Shown: positions 48,579-59,500 of the stretch, in pieces | Layout: each line of letters opens with the position of its first letter | How positions within the stretch are numbered: the first letter of the stretch is position 1 | NCBI GenBank assembly: GCA_034008185.1 | Contig: CM067082.1 | Coordinates: 154,263,895 to 154,327,894, forward strand | Length of the DNA stretch: 64,000 bases | Direction of reading: 5' to 3' | From: Gorsachius magnificus | Lineage: Eukaryota; Chordata; Aves; Pelecaniformes; Ardeidae | Translations under genes and position numbers: made by a program | Notes under the pieces: model-generated | What the model was told of the DNA's origin: nothing | The model's database searches: none | What the model saw: only the letters and a program-made list of their open reading frames with translations

Positions 48579-48895
48579 TGTGCTGGTTTTGTCTGGGGTA
48601 GAGTTAATTTTCTTCACGGTAGCTAGTATGGGGCTATGTTTTGGATTTGTGCTGGAAACAGCGTTGATATCACAGGGATGTTTTCGTTACTGCTGGGCAG
48701 GGCTTACACAGAGCCAAGGCCTTTTCTGCTCCTCACCCCACCCCATCAGCGAGGAGGTTGGGGGGGCACAAGGAGCTGGGAGGGGACAGAGTTGGGACAG
48801 CTGACCCCAGGGATATCCCACACCATATGGCGTCATGCTCAGCAATATAAAGCTGGGGAAAGAAGGAAGGGAAGGGTGGGTGGGGGGGGGCGTCT
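48579..48895 (+). mobile_element. Truncated ERVL-type LTR, plus strand
   Basis: The sequence starts TGTGCTGGTTTTGTCTGGGG and continues AGAGTTAATTTTCTTCACGG, GCTAGTATGGGGCTATGTTT and CATATGGCGTCATGCTCAGC, the U3 of the same avian LTR family seen at 43.25 kb. TATAAA is intact at 48846-48851. It stops just after a G-rich tract (48869-48890) where the R region should begin, so R and U5 are missing. The core promoter elements remain, but without R/U5 and internal genes it is a dead fragment. It may still carry promoter or enhancer activity (inference). Confidence 0.88.
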
Positions 48896-51800
48896 ATAGG
48901 AGTTATGCACTCATTGAATTTCCAGTAATATTAGCTCTTTTGATGCCAGGGAAGTGATTCAACTGTGTTTGAAAGACCTTGTTTTGAAAGGGAGAGCTGA
49001 CACTACTCACAAGGGGGGATATCAACCCTCCCCTCACAGGACTGAACTTTTTAGTTTCTGTTGGCTAGATCATGGATTTTAATTAAAACCTGATTTTAGG
49101 TTCCATAATTTATGAGGTTTGTCTCCTTCAATTAGTGACACACGAAACCTGAGGACCAAGACTGGGAGAAGTCATGAATCAAAGAGTGCAACCTAGGAAA
49201 TACAAATGTTTTTTTTACTATAGATGCAATGAAGCCAAAGTTAAATCATAATGTACAAATTATGAGGCAATACAACATTACAGTTCTTATCAAGTATGCA
49301 CGTTTTTACAGCTTCACTGAGCTGCAGATGGACACTAGCCTAAGGTGAGTTGCGCTTCTCCATTAAAATACCAAATCTGTACTTCATTTCCTTTAACGAA
49401 GCTCTGTACTTTATATTCCTCTATTTTGCCTTCCTCTCTTTGTTACAAAGGGAAATTAGCATTTCCTTTGCCATTCTAAGTTCGATTCACCGCTACACAT
49501 TCAAGATATATGGGATCGCTGTGCGTTGAGTCTGTGCCTACGCATACAGATATATATTATTATGGTAGATTTGTATTTTTCAGCTTTGTTATTTTGCAAG
49601 CATTAAAATCAGATATACATTCCTCATTCCTTAATTTGCATCATTGCTTGCAGTCTTACATTTTTTATTAAAATTTACTTCCAGATCATAGAACATTGGT
49701 TAATCACCAAGCTGCTTGTACTTTATAAATCACTGCAATCTATAACTGGAGATGTGGCTTTTAAAGCCCGCTTTAGCCTCAATGCCAGTTTGCCTAATTA
49801 GCTAAGCTCCTGTCTTTGTTAAGAGGAACAGAACGGTGAGGCTTTGAGTTTGCACCCATCCCAGCCAAAGGCAATTTTCCAAAACTCCAGATGTCCCATG
49901 TGCCTGGACACAGGAGAAGAGAGGTCCCTCATCAGAACCACCCAGACAAGCTCCGTGCAGGATGCTCTGCCAGGCAATGCTTAAATCGAGTCAGGCTGAG
50001 GCAGGCCTGACCATGATTATTCCAGACACTGTGGGGGTGGCACTGGGATCACCAAGGACAAACTCTTTCCCCTTTCTGTGAGTATATATGATGCCTGATC
50101 CTACACACAGGTAAACTGTTTGCTGTGACTCTGGCAGGCTGAGTAAGCATTTTTGCAGGGATCTGTAAATACCCTCCTGTAGAGAGCTGCTGGGGATTAA
50201 TAGGTTTATTCTAAATCTTCCCTGCCTTCTCCTCCAACAGCTAGTAATGCTCTTTCACTATGGATGGGAGCTCGACATCAGGGGGCTATAAAAGATGAAT
50301 TTTAATTTTTAAAACTAATCCACCTCTGATCTGGTGTGAGGCTGGTCTTACACTCTTGGTGCAGATGTTACCACTGAGGTCACTACCCTGAAGTTCCCTC
50401 ATATTTCAATTTGCTCTTGCCCCTGTATTTTTGTAACATGCCTGTTCTCCCGTCTTTCAGTTTCAGGACACATGTTGACCTAAGAAGACAATACAAGCAA
50501 GAAAACAGTGATTTAAGAAAATACCATATTCCACAGCTTGCATGAAAGGACACCCTATTACAGAAATAATTTTGTGCTAAGCAGATGCAGTTTAGGAATA
50601 TGTCCTTATTAAAAGGGATCACAGTTATTACTTACACAGTTTAATAGCCACATTTGTCTTGACCCTATATTATGCATTTAATCCACATAGCGCTGGGAAC
50701 TAAAAAAAAAAGAGTAAGAGTGAAGGAGAAATCCCTGTACATATTCACAGTTCATTACACATTCAAACTTCTTTTGAAAGTCCCTTTCACTGAATAATAA
50801 GTTGCCAAGCTTTCCCAGTGCTCCCTGTCTCTAAGGCCAGAGTGCAAATAGCTTCCCAGTAACTGTGGGCGGAAAAAAAAAAGAAATAAATTATACCAAC
50901 TTGAAAACTCCACAATGACCTTGAAGAAAATCTCAAAGGTCATCCAGGATGGTCTCCTTGTTGTCCTAGACTACATCCCACCCTTGTTATTCCTAATGGG
51001 AATAGCCCAGACTCTTCCTGGTTATTTCTTATGTAGATGGAGCTGAAGCACAGTAGTTCTTTGGATTCAGCACATACTAAACAGAATTTACAGGCTGTAA
51101 CGTGAGCATCAGGTCTCTGATCAGATCTTTTGCTGTTCATCATATCCAAGTGTTAAACAGAAATGTAGGCACTTCTGTTCTTCAGGGACACACTGATGGA
51201 GCTGTAAAAAAAAAATAAAAAATTAGTTAGAGTGGGAATATTCATTGCACATCACTTGCCATTTATTTCCTGGTCATAGGGCTTTCGTCATTCGGTTAAA
51301 CAGCTGGTACGATGTGGTAAAATTAAGGTACAAGTTCCTATCCAATGTTTTGGTGGTGTTTTTTCATCAGACCACATGCACCCACTGTTACAGAGAACTT
51401 GCTTACAGAGATGAAATGTCAACACAACCCTGTCATCCCCAGTTTGGTTGGGTCTGGCTCTGGGACATGGCTGTGGTCATGGGAGGCTTCCCAGGGGTCT
51501 TCTTAAGCAGCATCGGTCACATGGGTAGGCCCCTTACCTGTTCCTGACCGATGAACTTTCATCCACCTGTTGTTGTCCTTCGCAGAAACGTCATGTACCC
51601 AATGTTGGCAGAATAAAAAAGCCTAAGTTGCTTTCCAGCTAAATCACCAACATATCATGCCACAGCATCAGATGTAAGTCGAAGGCATCTGTCTCAAACT
51701 AAGCTTAGCTGGCCTGCATGGGAAACATGCATCCAAAGAGCTGATTTCCAGGATTTGCAGTTGCCCCAATCAGGCAAAGCAGTGGGATCCTCCTCCAGTT

Positions 51801-52800
51801 CTGGGGCTCTACAACAGAGGAAGGGTTGAAGTCATCTATGATCACCCAAATAATTGCTTAAGAAATAAGTTTTGCTTTGTTTCCTGGGTGTTACTCAAGG
51901 CAGGAGGACTCTTTGCTCCAGCCCTAGAAAGGGACACATGGTATTTTCACACAAAAGGGGACATCTCCTTAATGGATCCCTAGTGATTTCAGTAGATCTC
52001 CATTGCCAGACATGAACCATCAAAAGTAACATATAAACACTGCCCAGCATGAAACTGTGTTTACCCAGAAAGAAAGGAAATACACCTCTGACATGTCACT
52101 TCTCTCTTGTTGTGGAGGAGTGAAGAAGACCTATACAAAAAAAAGCCAACATACCAAATTCAGAAGTGAGAGAAAGGAATAGTTTTCAACTTGATGAACA
52201 TATAAGTGCAGGAAACCAATTGCAACAGGATACACACAAGTCAGGAATAAAGGAAGATTCAAGAAGGTACAAAGATAACAGGGATATCTTGCAGTATAGC
52301 TATCGCAAACTTCTTTAAAGCAAATACAGCAAATTTGAAGAGAGGGATAGTGAGGATGTGGGCAGATTATCTGACACCTGCTTACCCCAGGACAACACTT
52401 GGGCCCTGCTCATAAATCAACTGGTGTTAGTCTTTGAGAGGGGCCCCTGGAGTTTGGGCTCACAGACCAAACTAATCAGTTCCCCCATTTTCTCTTACCC
52501 ATAAGCATGCAGTAGCCATGGCAGAGCCTGTTTCCTCCCTTCCATGCTCACCTCCATGGTACCAAGGGCCTTCACATAGCTGGGTAGAAGCAGAAAGCCT
52601 TCACGCATGCCTGGTATCTGAGAGGGCTCTTTGAATTCCATAGCCATACTCGGGTTCATCTGCTAGGGCTGCAATAGTGTCTAACTGACTCCTAAAGATG
52701 CTAATCAGAGTAATTTAGTTTGTAGAATCGTATCTCAGCAAGAATCTGAAATTGCTCATTTAGGGTCAAAATTAAATTCTCAGTCACAGAAGACAATTCA
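48896..52800. other. AT-rich DNA; candidate conserved element 49.2-49.8 kb
   Basis: No gene or transposon is recognised. At 49200-49830 the sequence is AT-rich, non-repetitive and rich in homeodomain-like and octamer words: ATTTGCAT at 49634-49641 and TAATTA at 49795-49800. This is the usual look of deeply conserved non-coding DNA, but I have no alignment. A T-run of seven lies near 49210, and A-rich runs lie near 50702-50711, 50873-50882 and 51205-51222. Confidence 0.35.
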
Positions 52801-55800
52801 GAGGAAAATACTGACCTTCAACCCATACCTTTCAGGGTGGCAGGTGCCTTGCAAAGCAACTTCTCAGAGCAGGAGGTCCTGAGAGAGGGCAAGGTGGTGA
52901 GTCTTTCATGGAAGGAGGTGCTGAGTCTGACACCAGTCTTGAGTTCCTCGCTAAGGCTTTGTACTCCCTCTGCCCATTGTGTCCATTGTCACATGGTGGT
53001 AGAGCATGAACCTCGAGGCAGAGGTTTTGTCAAACCATGGGATAACAGATAGCAAAGAGAACATCCAACATGCAGCAAGGTGCAGCCGTGTGACTCAGTA
53101 CCCTCCTGTTTTTCCAGGCAACTCACACATCTAAAATTCCACCTTCTCTCTTTCCCCCACCATCTCACTTTGAGCTTTTATATATGACAACCTTTCTGGT
53201 GACTGATTTGAGCTATTCTTATTTTATCAAATTAAAGGAGACAGAAGATACAACAAGAATTAACCATCGCTCCTTGCGGAAGGCTAAAAGAAACTTCCTC
53301 TAGAAACCTGGGAAAAATAAGTGTATTGAGTCACTAAAATGGGGCATCCAGGCATAAAACATATGCTGATTGACAAAGGGCTTTGCTTCTGTTTAGTACA
53401 ACAAAGCATTTCTTTTTTTTGAGCATTGAATAGTCACATATCTCACAAATGTCAGCAATGCTAAATTAATCTTTTGTGGTTTCCTTTCTTTTTGCAGCTG
53501 ATGTTTTTTCAGGTAGCGTCCTGGGCATTTATTTTCACCTACCCAGAGACACCATTCTGACAGGAACTAAGGAACAAACAGGGATGGCCCAGTGCTGCCA
53601 AAGTCAATCAGAGATTGCGTGGATGACTAAAAAGCCCTCCACCAAAACATTCTGGGAGACCTAGAACCCCTAAAATCAAACAGGCTACAAGGTATTTGGC
53701 AAAGAGGAATTTCATCACACATTAAACAGGTCACTGTACAGCAACACAAGCAAAAATGAATATTAAAGAATTAGGCAAACAGAAACACAATTGTCGTCTA
53801 TTGAGGAAAGTCCTGAGCCAGAGGAGGATGAATCCGATGCATCTATGTTCAGTATTGGGTGATTTATAAAAGCCAGCACCACAAGGGGAAGAGTCAAAAA
53901 GCCCAGAGGACACTCCACGTTGTAAGTCAGACCCTCCTTTCCCAAAAAGCACGATGATAAGCACAGATGGCTCTTCCTTTCCCCAGCTTTTAGAGAGAAC
54001 AGATTAAGAATCAATATGGATGAGGCCACCATATTTTGGGGGGAAGGGGCAGGGCAGAGTTCAATGACGAAAGCCGTGCCACACCATTTGTGTTCAAGTA
54101 GAAAGAGCAACCCTTAGCTCTGCTTAACTTACAAGAAGATAGAGTCTTGCAAGACAGAAGAAGCAGTTTGACTGGGCACCCCAGTTTCAGTTAGATGGAA
54201 AATAGTCCTTGCAGCTTCCCATGACCAAGCTCATGGTAGCCTCTGGGGATGGTTTTCTCTAACGACTGCAAGGGAGCCCACATTTCCCATTTTGATGTTC
54301 AGTTTTCAAGCCTTGTGACACCTTTCAAGCACCTAGAGAAGAAAGTGTTGAAATTTTCAGCATTTTTTTGCATTGGGGTTGGGAGGTGGAGGCAGACTAG
54401 ATGTTGTTACGTGGCAGGAAAACAACTCATGACCTTCGTACCCATTTGATAGCACCAATTACTTTATTTTTTTCCCCTTTGGAATGGTCTGATATTATAC
54501 ATCAAATTGCTTCAGAATACCTGGCTAATATATATTTTCTGGAAATACTGTGAGTAAGTCTCATTTTTTAAAAGTCAGGCAGGCATTTAAGAATCTGTGT
54601 TCCATTGAATATCAAAAAGGATATGAGCCTCCCGAACCACTTCAGCATACTTTAATGCTTAACTTTAAAGCCATACTTTATGGCTTTAATTCTACCACTT
54701 ACATTGTTGGAATTATATCTTACTCTGGGAGCATTCACAACAAGACCCAGTTGTTATAGAGGCAGTGAGGAATTATTCTGTATGGATAAATTCTATAGAA
54801 TTGGGCTGCATGAATTCATATTCATGTGCTTTAAAAAAAATACTAGTTGATTACCAACATCAAAGTATTACAATAATGATGAAGCATAGCAGGAGATACA
54901 AAAATCACAGCTTGAGTACAAAGAACCCATAAACAGCAAACTATGTACAAATAATATTATGACATTATTTAAACAATGTAATAACAAAGTGAAAAAACTA
55001 TAGCAACTGCATTTTGACCTTCATGATATACTGCTGAATGCAAAAGGAAATGTTTCGTAAGTGTTTGTGTGTTAAATTTCACTTCCCCCTGGTGAGGGAA
55101 ATCAAAATGCCAGCCAATAACTCAATGAAGTGTATTTCCAGAGAGATGTTTTAATAGAATAAATTGTTATTTTTTCAAAGTAAAAAGAACTTCAGCTGTA
55201 AGAAAACCATCTGTATTAGTCCTTATTTACTGATGAACAAGCTGTTTGCTCTGTTGTCACATTGCATCCCCCAAGGCGCTGCTGAATGCCAATCAACAGC
55301 TCTTAATGCTTAAGTTATCTGAATTTTGGTCTGCGTTTGGCTCAGTAAAAATAAATCAGATATCCAGTAATGATGAGCTGACAGGTGAGACCTGAGCAGA
55401 GCTAACAATAACTCTGTAAAGACCCACACAGGAATTCCTAAGTTTAAGATTCAGGGAGTTCGCTGAGGTTGTGGATGAGCATAAAGCAACCACAAAGGGT
55501 GGCCTCCCCCACAGCCACCATTAGCCATCTAAATGTTAAGCATCTACTCATCCACCTGTTCATTCCTCCTGCAGCCATCCTATACCACGTGAGGGCTAAG
55601 CCATGTGAGGTGCCTTCAGGAGGTGCATCTGTCATTCTCCAGTTGGCCAAAGGAAGCCTAGACAGGCAGGTCAGACCACGGGGCTGGAATTGCAGGACAT
55701 TAGTCTGGTTTATATCGACAATAGCCTACTGTAAATTCATAATTGCTTCTACTTTCGCAATTTGTCAACCTTTTCTGCTGATGCTATGGGCCAGATCCTG

Positions 55801-55837
55801 CAGTGCTGTTCATACTATCCCAGTGCAACCCAACTCA
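52801..55837. other. Unique-looking AT-rich DNA
   Basis: No gene or transposon is recognised. A pyrimidine tract ending in TTTTTGCAG at 53497 is a good splice-acceptor match, but no donor-bounded exon of plausible size follows. AT content is highest at about 54780-55200. Confidence 0.45.
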
Positions 55838-56288
55838 CAAAGCTGGTGAGGTGACTGGAACACAAGTCATACGAGGAGCGGCTGAGGGAACTGGGGGTGT
55901 TCAGCCTGGAGAAGAGGAGGCTGAGGGGAGACCTTATTGCCCTCTTACAACTACCTGAAAGGAGGCTGTAGCAAGGTGGGGGTCGGCCTCTTCTCACTGG
56001 TAACAGACGATAGGACAAGGGGGAATGGTTTGAAGCTGCACCAGGGCAGGTTTAGGCTGGACATTAGGAAAAACTTCTTCACCGAAAGGGTTGTCAGGCT
56101 CTGGAATGGGCTGCCCAGGGAGGTGGTAGAGTCCTCATCCCTGGAGGTCTTTAAAACAAGGAGAGATGAGGTGCTTAGGGACATGCTTTAGTGGTGGGAT
56201 GGCAGGGTTAGGTTAAAGGTTGGACTCGATGATCTTAAAGGTGTTTTCCAAACAAAGTGATTCTATGATTCTATGATTCTATGATTAC
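55838..56288 (+). mobile_element. Young CR1 3' fragment with a single-base frameshift
   Basis: This plus-strand CR1 runs from the ORF2 region encoding [19 protein letters not shown] to the 3' UTR, ending in three ATTCTATG units at about 56258-56284. The frame is open from 55937 to the natural stop at 56191 and contains [25 protein letters not shown] and EVLRDML. Just before it, CCCTCTTACAACTACCTG has one extra T compared with CCCTCTACAGCTACCTG in the 31.9-kb copy (near 55944), which shifts the frame. Otherwise it is very close to the 30.3- and 31.9-kb copies and is therefore young. Confidence 0.94.
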
Positions 56289-59200
56289 ATGTGGAATCCA
56301 AGGCACAAGGGATTACGCAGAGCTGGCAAGAGTGTGGATGCTTCAGCTCAGAGGCTGAGCACAGAGACACAAGATGGTTTTATTTTGTTTGGTTTGTTTT
56401 TTTTTTTCCCCAGACAGCCGAAATGAAGAGGAAATGGACAGGAAGAAAGAATCATTTGAGTTCATTTTGAATCATTTTATTTGAACTGAAATTAAATGTT
56501 CCATTAATTTAAGGAGATTAAACCAATTATTTTTGTGGTCAACTTTCAAATCAAAACACCTTTCCCAAAATGAAATATCAAACTGTTTAGTAAATCTGAG
56601 TGCAGTGCTTTGTATTCACATTTTTTTAAACATTTTTCAAGCCAAAGATATTTACCAAATTTGACTAAGAGCCAGACATAGCTTTAGTCTCTCTGAACTT
56701 TATTTTCCAATAAATTTACTGCATAGTTTACTGAAATATTTGCAAGATTTAAAGCCACGGGTCTCTTTCCTCATGCTTGCGATAATTATAGTTTGTACAG
56801 AAGGCTGCAAAAGCGCTAAAAAATTGTTTATGAAGATATAAATCAGCTGTAAATTCACTGGAAGGAGAATTATCTCAACGGCTTGGGATAAATGAAAGAA
56901 AAAACCCAAAAGGCTCTATGTTAATGCCCAGCATTCACTGATGAATGTTAACTTACAAGCAATATGCTGTATCTCGGTGTTTCTTCAGGAGGAAAGTGTG
57001 AGCAGACCTTTTTGCTCCTACACTTCATGTTCTTGAGGGCTATAAAATTGGAATTTATCTCCGGAATAAACCTAACCTCTGAAAAAAAATGATTTCTTGT
57101 TCACTTCTTTATACAAGGTATTAATACTTCTTACCGGCTGTCATCTTCAGCCTGCTGAGCAATCAATAATTACAGCTCTCTTTACACATTCGACAATAAG
57201 CACCTATAATGAATGGCAGCAGCAAAGGTTGCTATCGTTTGAGAACTCCCCATAGAATCGGTTTTAAATATAATTCCATCTGCTCCCTCTCTTATGCATT
57301 GCAGAGGAGTGGTTCTGTGGCTTACGGTGACGTGCTGGAATCCAAGCAATGTCTGTCTTGTTATTGATGAGAACAGCCATGGAGAGGCAAAATATATTCC
57401 AATTCCTTTCTGAAATACTTTAGTGAACACCAGTGCAGGCAATAGGAAGAGGCTGCCCCAGTGTTTCCATAAAAGCATGAAAGGAAATAGAAATGGTGTC
57501 TAAATTAGGCAATTGCCCATGGAGGTTTTCCTAATTAATATCGGTGATTTGTTCTGAATCAGCTAACGCAGTAATTGCTGCCAAGTCTGCAAAGCCAAAG
57601 GGATTACTGATGGCTGAACAATACACAGGTGATTTTAAAACCTTGGTGAGATGTGAGTCATTCCTGCTCTCTCCAAAATCAAATCTTTCCACAGAAAGAG
57701 GAGCAGCCATTTGAAGTTTAGGGGCTGAAGAAGACACTGGGATGCCTGAATTAATGACATCCATCCCTTCATCTTATCAGAGAGGACTGACTGCATGGAC
57801 TTGCTCTGAAGAAGATATCTGATGGTGAATGGCATTTTATGCTATCACAGATCTCCTGATGCCAGCAAGTGAAAGCAGACAACTTCAATCATTAAATATA
57901 AAATCAGTTCACAACTATAATGCAATTAATAATGCTGCCTGAAATCCCATTGCAATGTTTTTTCCTAACTGGGAAATGTGTTTTGCAAAACCACATTGTT
58001 CTCAGTGATATTTGCACTGATTATTTTTCAGGAAAAAGGGGCATCTCACTTTATTTTCTCCTTCATTCAGTACCACTTGTTTCTTACTTTGCTCCAAGAC
58101 CTTCGGACACCTCCCTCACACTGCCTAGTGCAGGGTTTGACCAACGAAAAGCATGCAAGGCTTCCTCCAAACTGCATGGGAAAGGTTTGTGCATTTGCCG
58201 TAAAAGCACTACGTATCCCTATTTGTCATGTTAGACAGAGCTGATTCTAAATTGAACTTCTGAAGATTTCTGTTCTGAGGAAGGGGAGGAAAAAAAGCTT
58301 GTCTGTGTCATCAGAGAGCAGCACAGGGCAAACATAACTGTCTGTTTTGGCCTTAGAAATGAAGCTGTATTGAAGTTCACCTGCTCCTATATAAATGCTA
58401 ACCAGGTTGGAACCACTCCTACCTGCACTGAGACTGTGGTCTTGGGAGAAATGAAAGAAACAACATGCTTTCCAGACAAGCCGTAGGAAAAGCAGTAAAA
58501 AAAAATCATTAAAAAACATCTGGCAAATGAAATAATGGTGGAAATTGCCGTTTTCTCTCTGAATCACACAACTTTTCTATGAAAATAAGGATAATTACTT
58601 TCTCATACATTTTAAGCATATGTGTAGAGTGATGCACCTGGCAGGTAAGGGCCCTGTTATGATCTATTGATGGAATACATCAGGATATTAAAATCAAGCC
58701 AAAGAGCAACATGATGAGGATCAAAACAAGAGCTCTTCTAAAGAGCTCTTTCACCTGAACCACTGGCACGTTACCTGGCATTTCCAACAGCAGCATTGCC
58801 ACAGAGTCAGTAGCAGCATCTGTAGAGTCACACCAGCATAGAAACAGGGTGGTGGGGCTAGAATATTTGGCTGGCATAGGGATGACTACATGGGGTCTTG
58901 TGGGTCAGCCAACCCTCAACCAAAATGATTTATTAACAGCTGAAACAGTATTGTCTTCTCGCAACAGTTAACCCCCCTATATTCAGCAGTACCTACCACT
59001 TTTAACTGTGCCTTCAAGAAAATGAGACAAGGAAAAAAATTAAAAGACATGTTTTGCTCACATAGTTAAAGCTGAATACATTTACACTTTCAGAATTAAA
59101 CACTTCTCATTTCTCGCCTAAGTTTAGCATGTTTTCTGTAGTGAATTTATGGCTGTGAGATTGCCTTAGCTAAGAATTACTGGGAGTGAAAAGTAAAGCT

Positions 59201-59500
59201 CTCTATCCAGCTAGTGCCATGAATAATTTGTACATGTACTCTCACATATACCCATGTGTGCTGTTGTCATTTTTGGACATTTTGAGATTTATGAAATGTA
59301 AAATGCAATCCCCAAATGCTGGCAATTCTCACTAAGAATAAAATTCAAGGGTGAAAAATGTATGTGAATGTCAAAGAACAGAAAGATCTTTATCAGGGAA
59401 CATGTTCAGGAAACAGAAGTCATTCACCTCTTAGTCAATTTTAGGAACCTAGCAGCTTTACTCATCTAGCATCCTTAAAAGTTGACTCTTTTTCCTGACA
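56289..59500. other. AT-rich DNA; possible conserved element 56.9-57.8 kb
   Basis: No gene or transposon is recognised. T-runs lie at 56398-56407. The stretch at 56940-57830 is free of simple repeats and has the mixed AT-rich texture common in conserved non-coding elements, without a coding frame that I can assign. Two self-complementary AGAGCTCT words lie at 58730 and 58743. Confidence 0.35.

Noticed and set aside
43251..48895. One provirus bounded by the two plus-strand LTRs
   Set aside because: The interior has no retroviral protein frame, contains an old CR1 piece and tandem repeats, and the two LTRs differ clearly from each other.
53498..53512. 15-base micro-exon between TTTTTGCAG and GTAGCG
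   Set aside because: The acceptor is good but the donor is weak, and micro-exons cannot be argued without transcript data.
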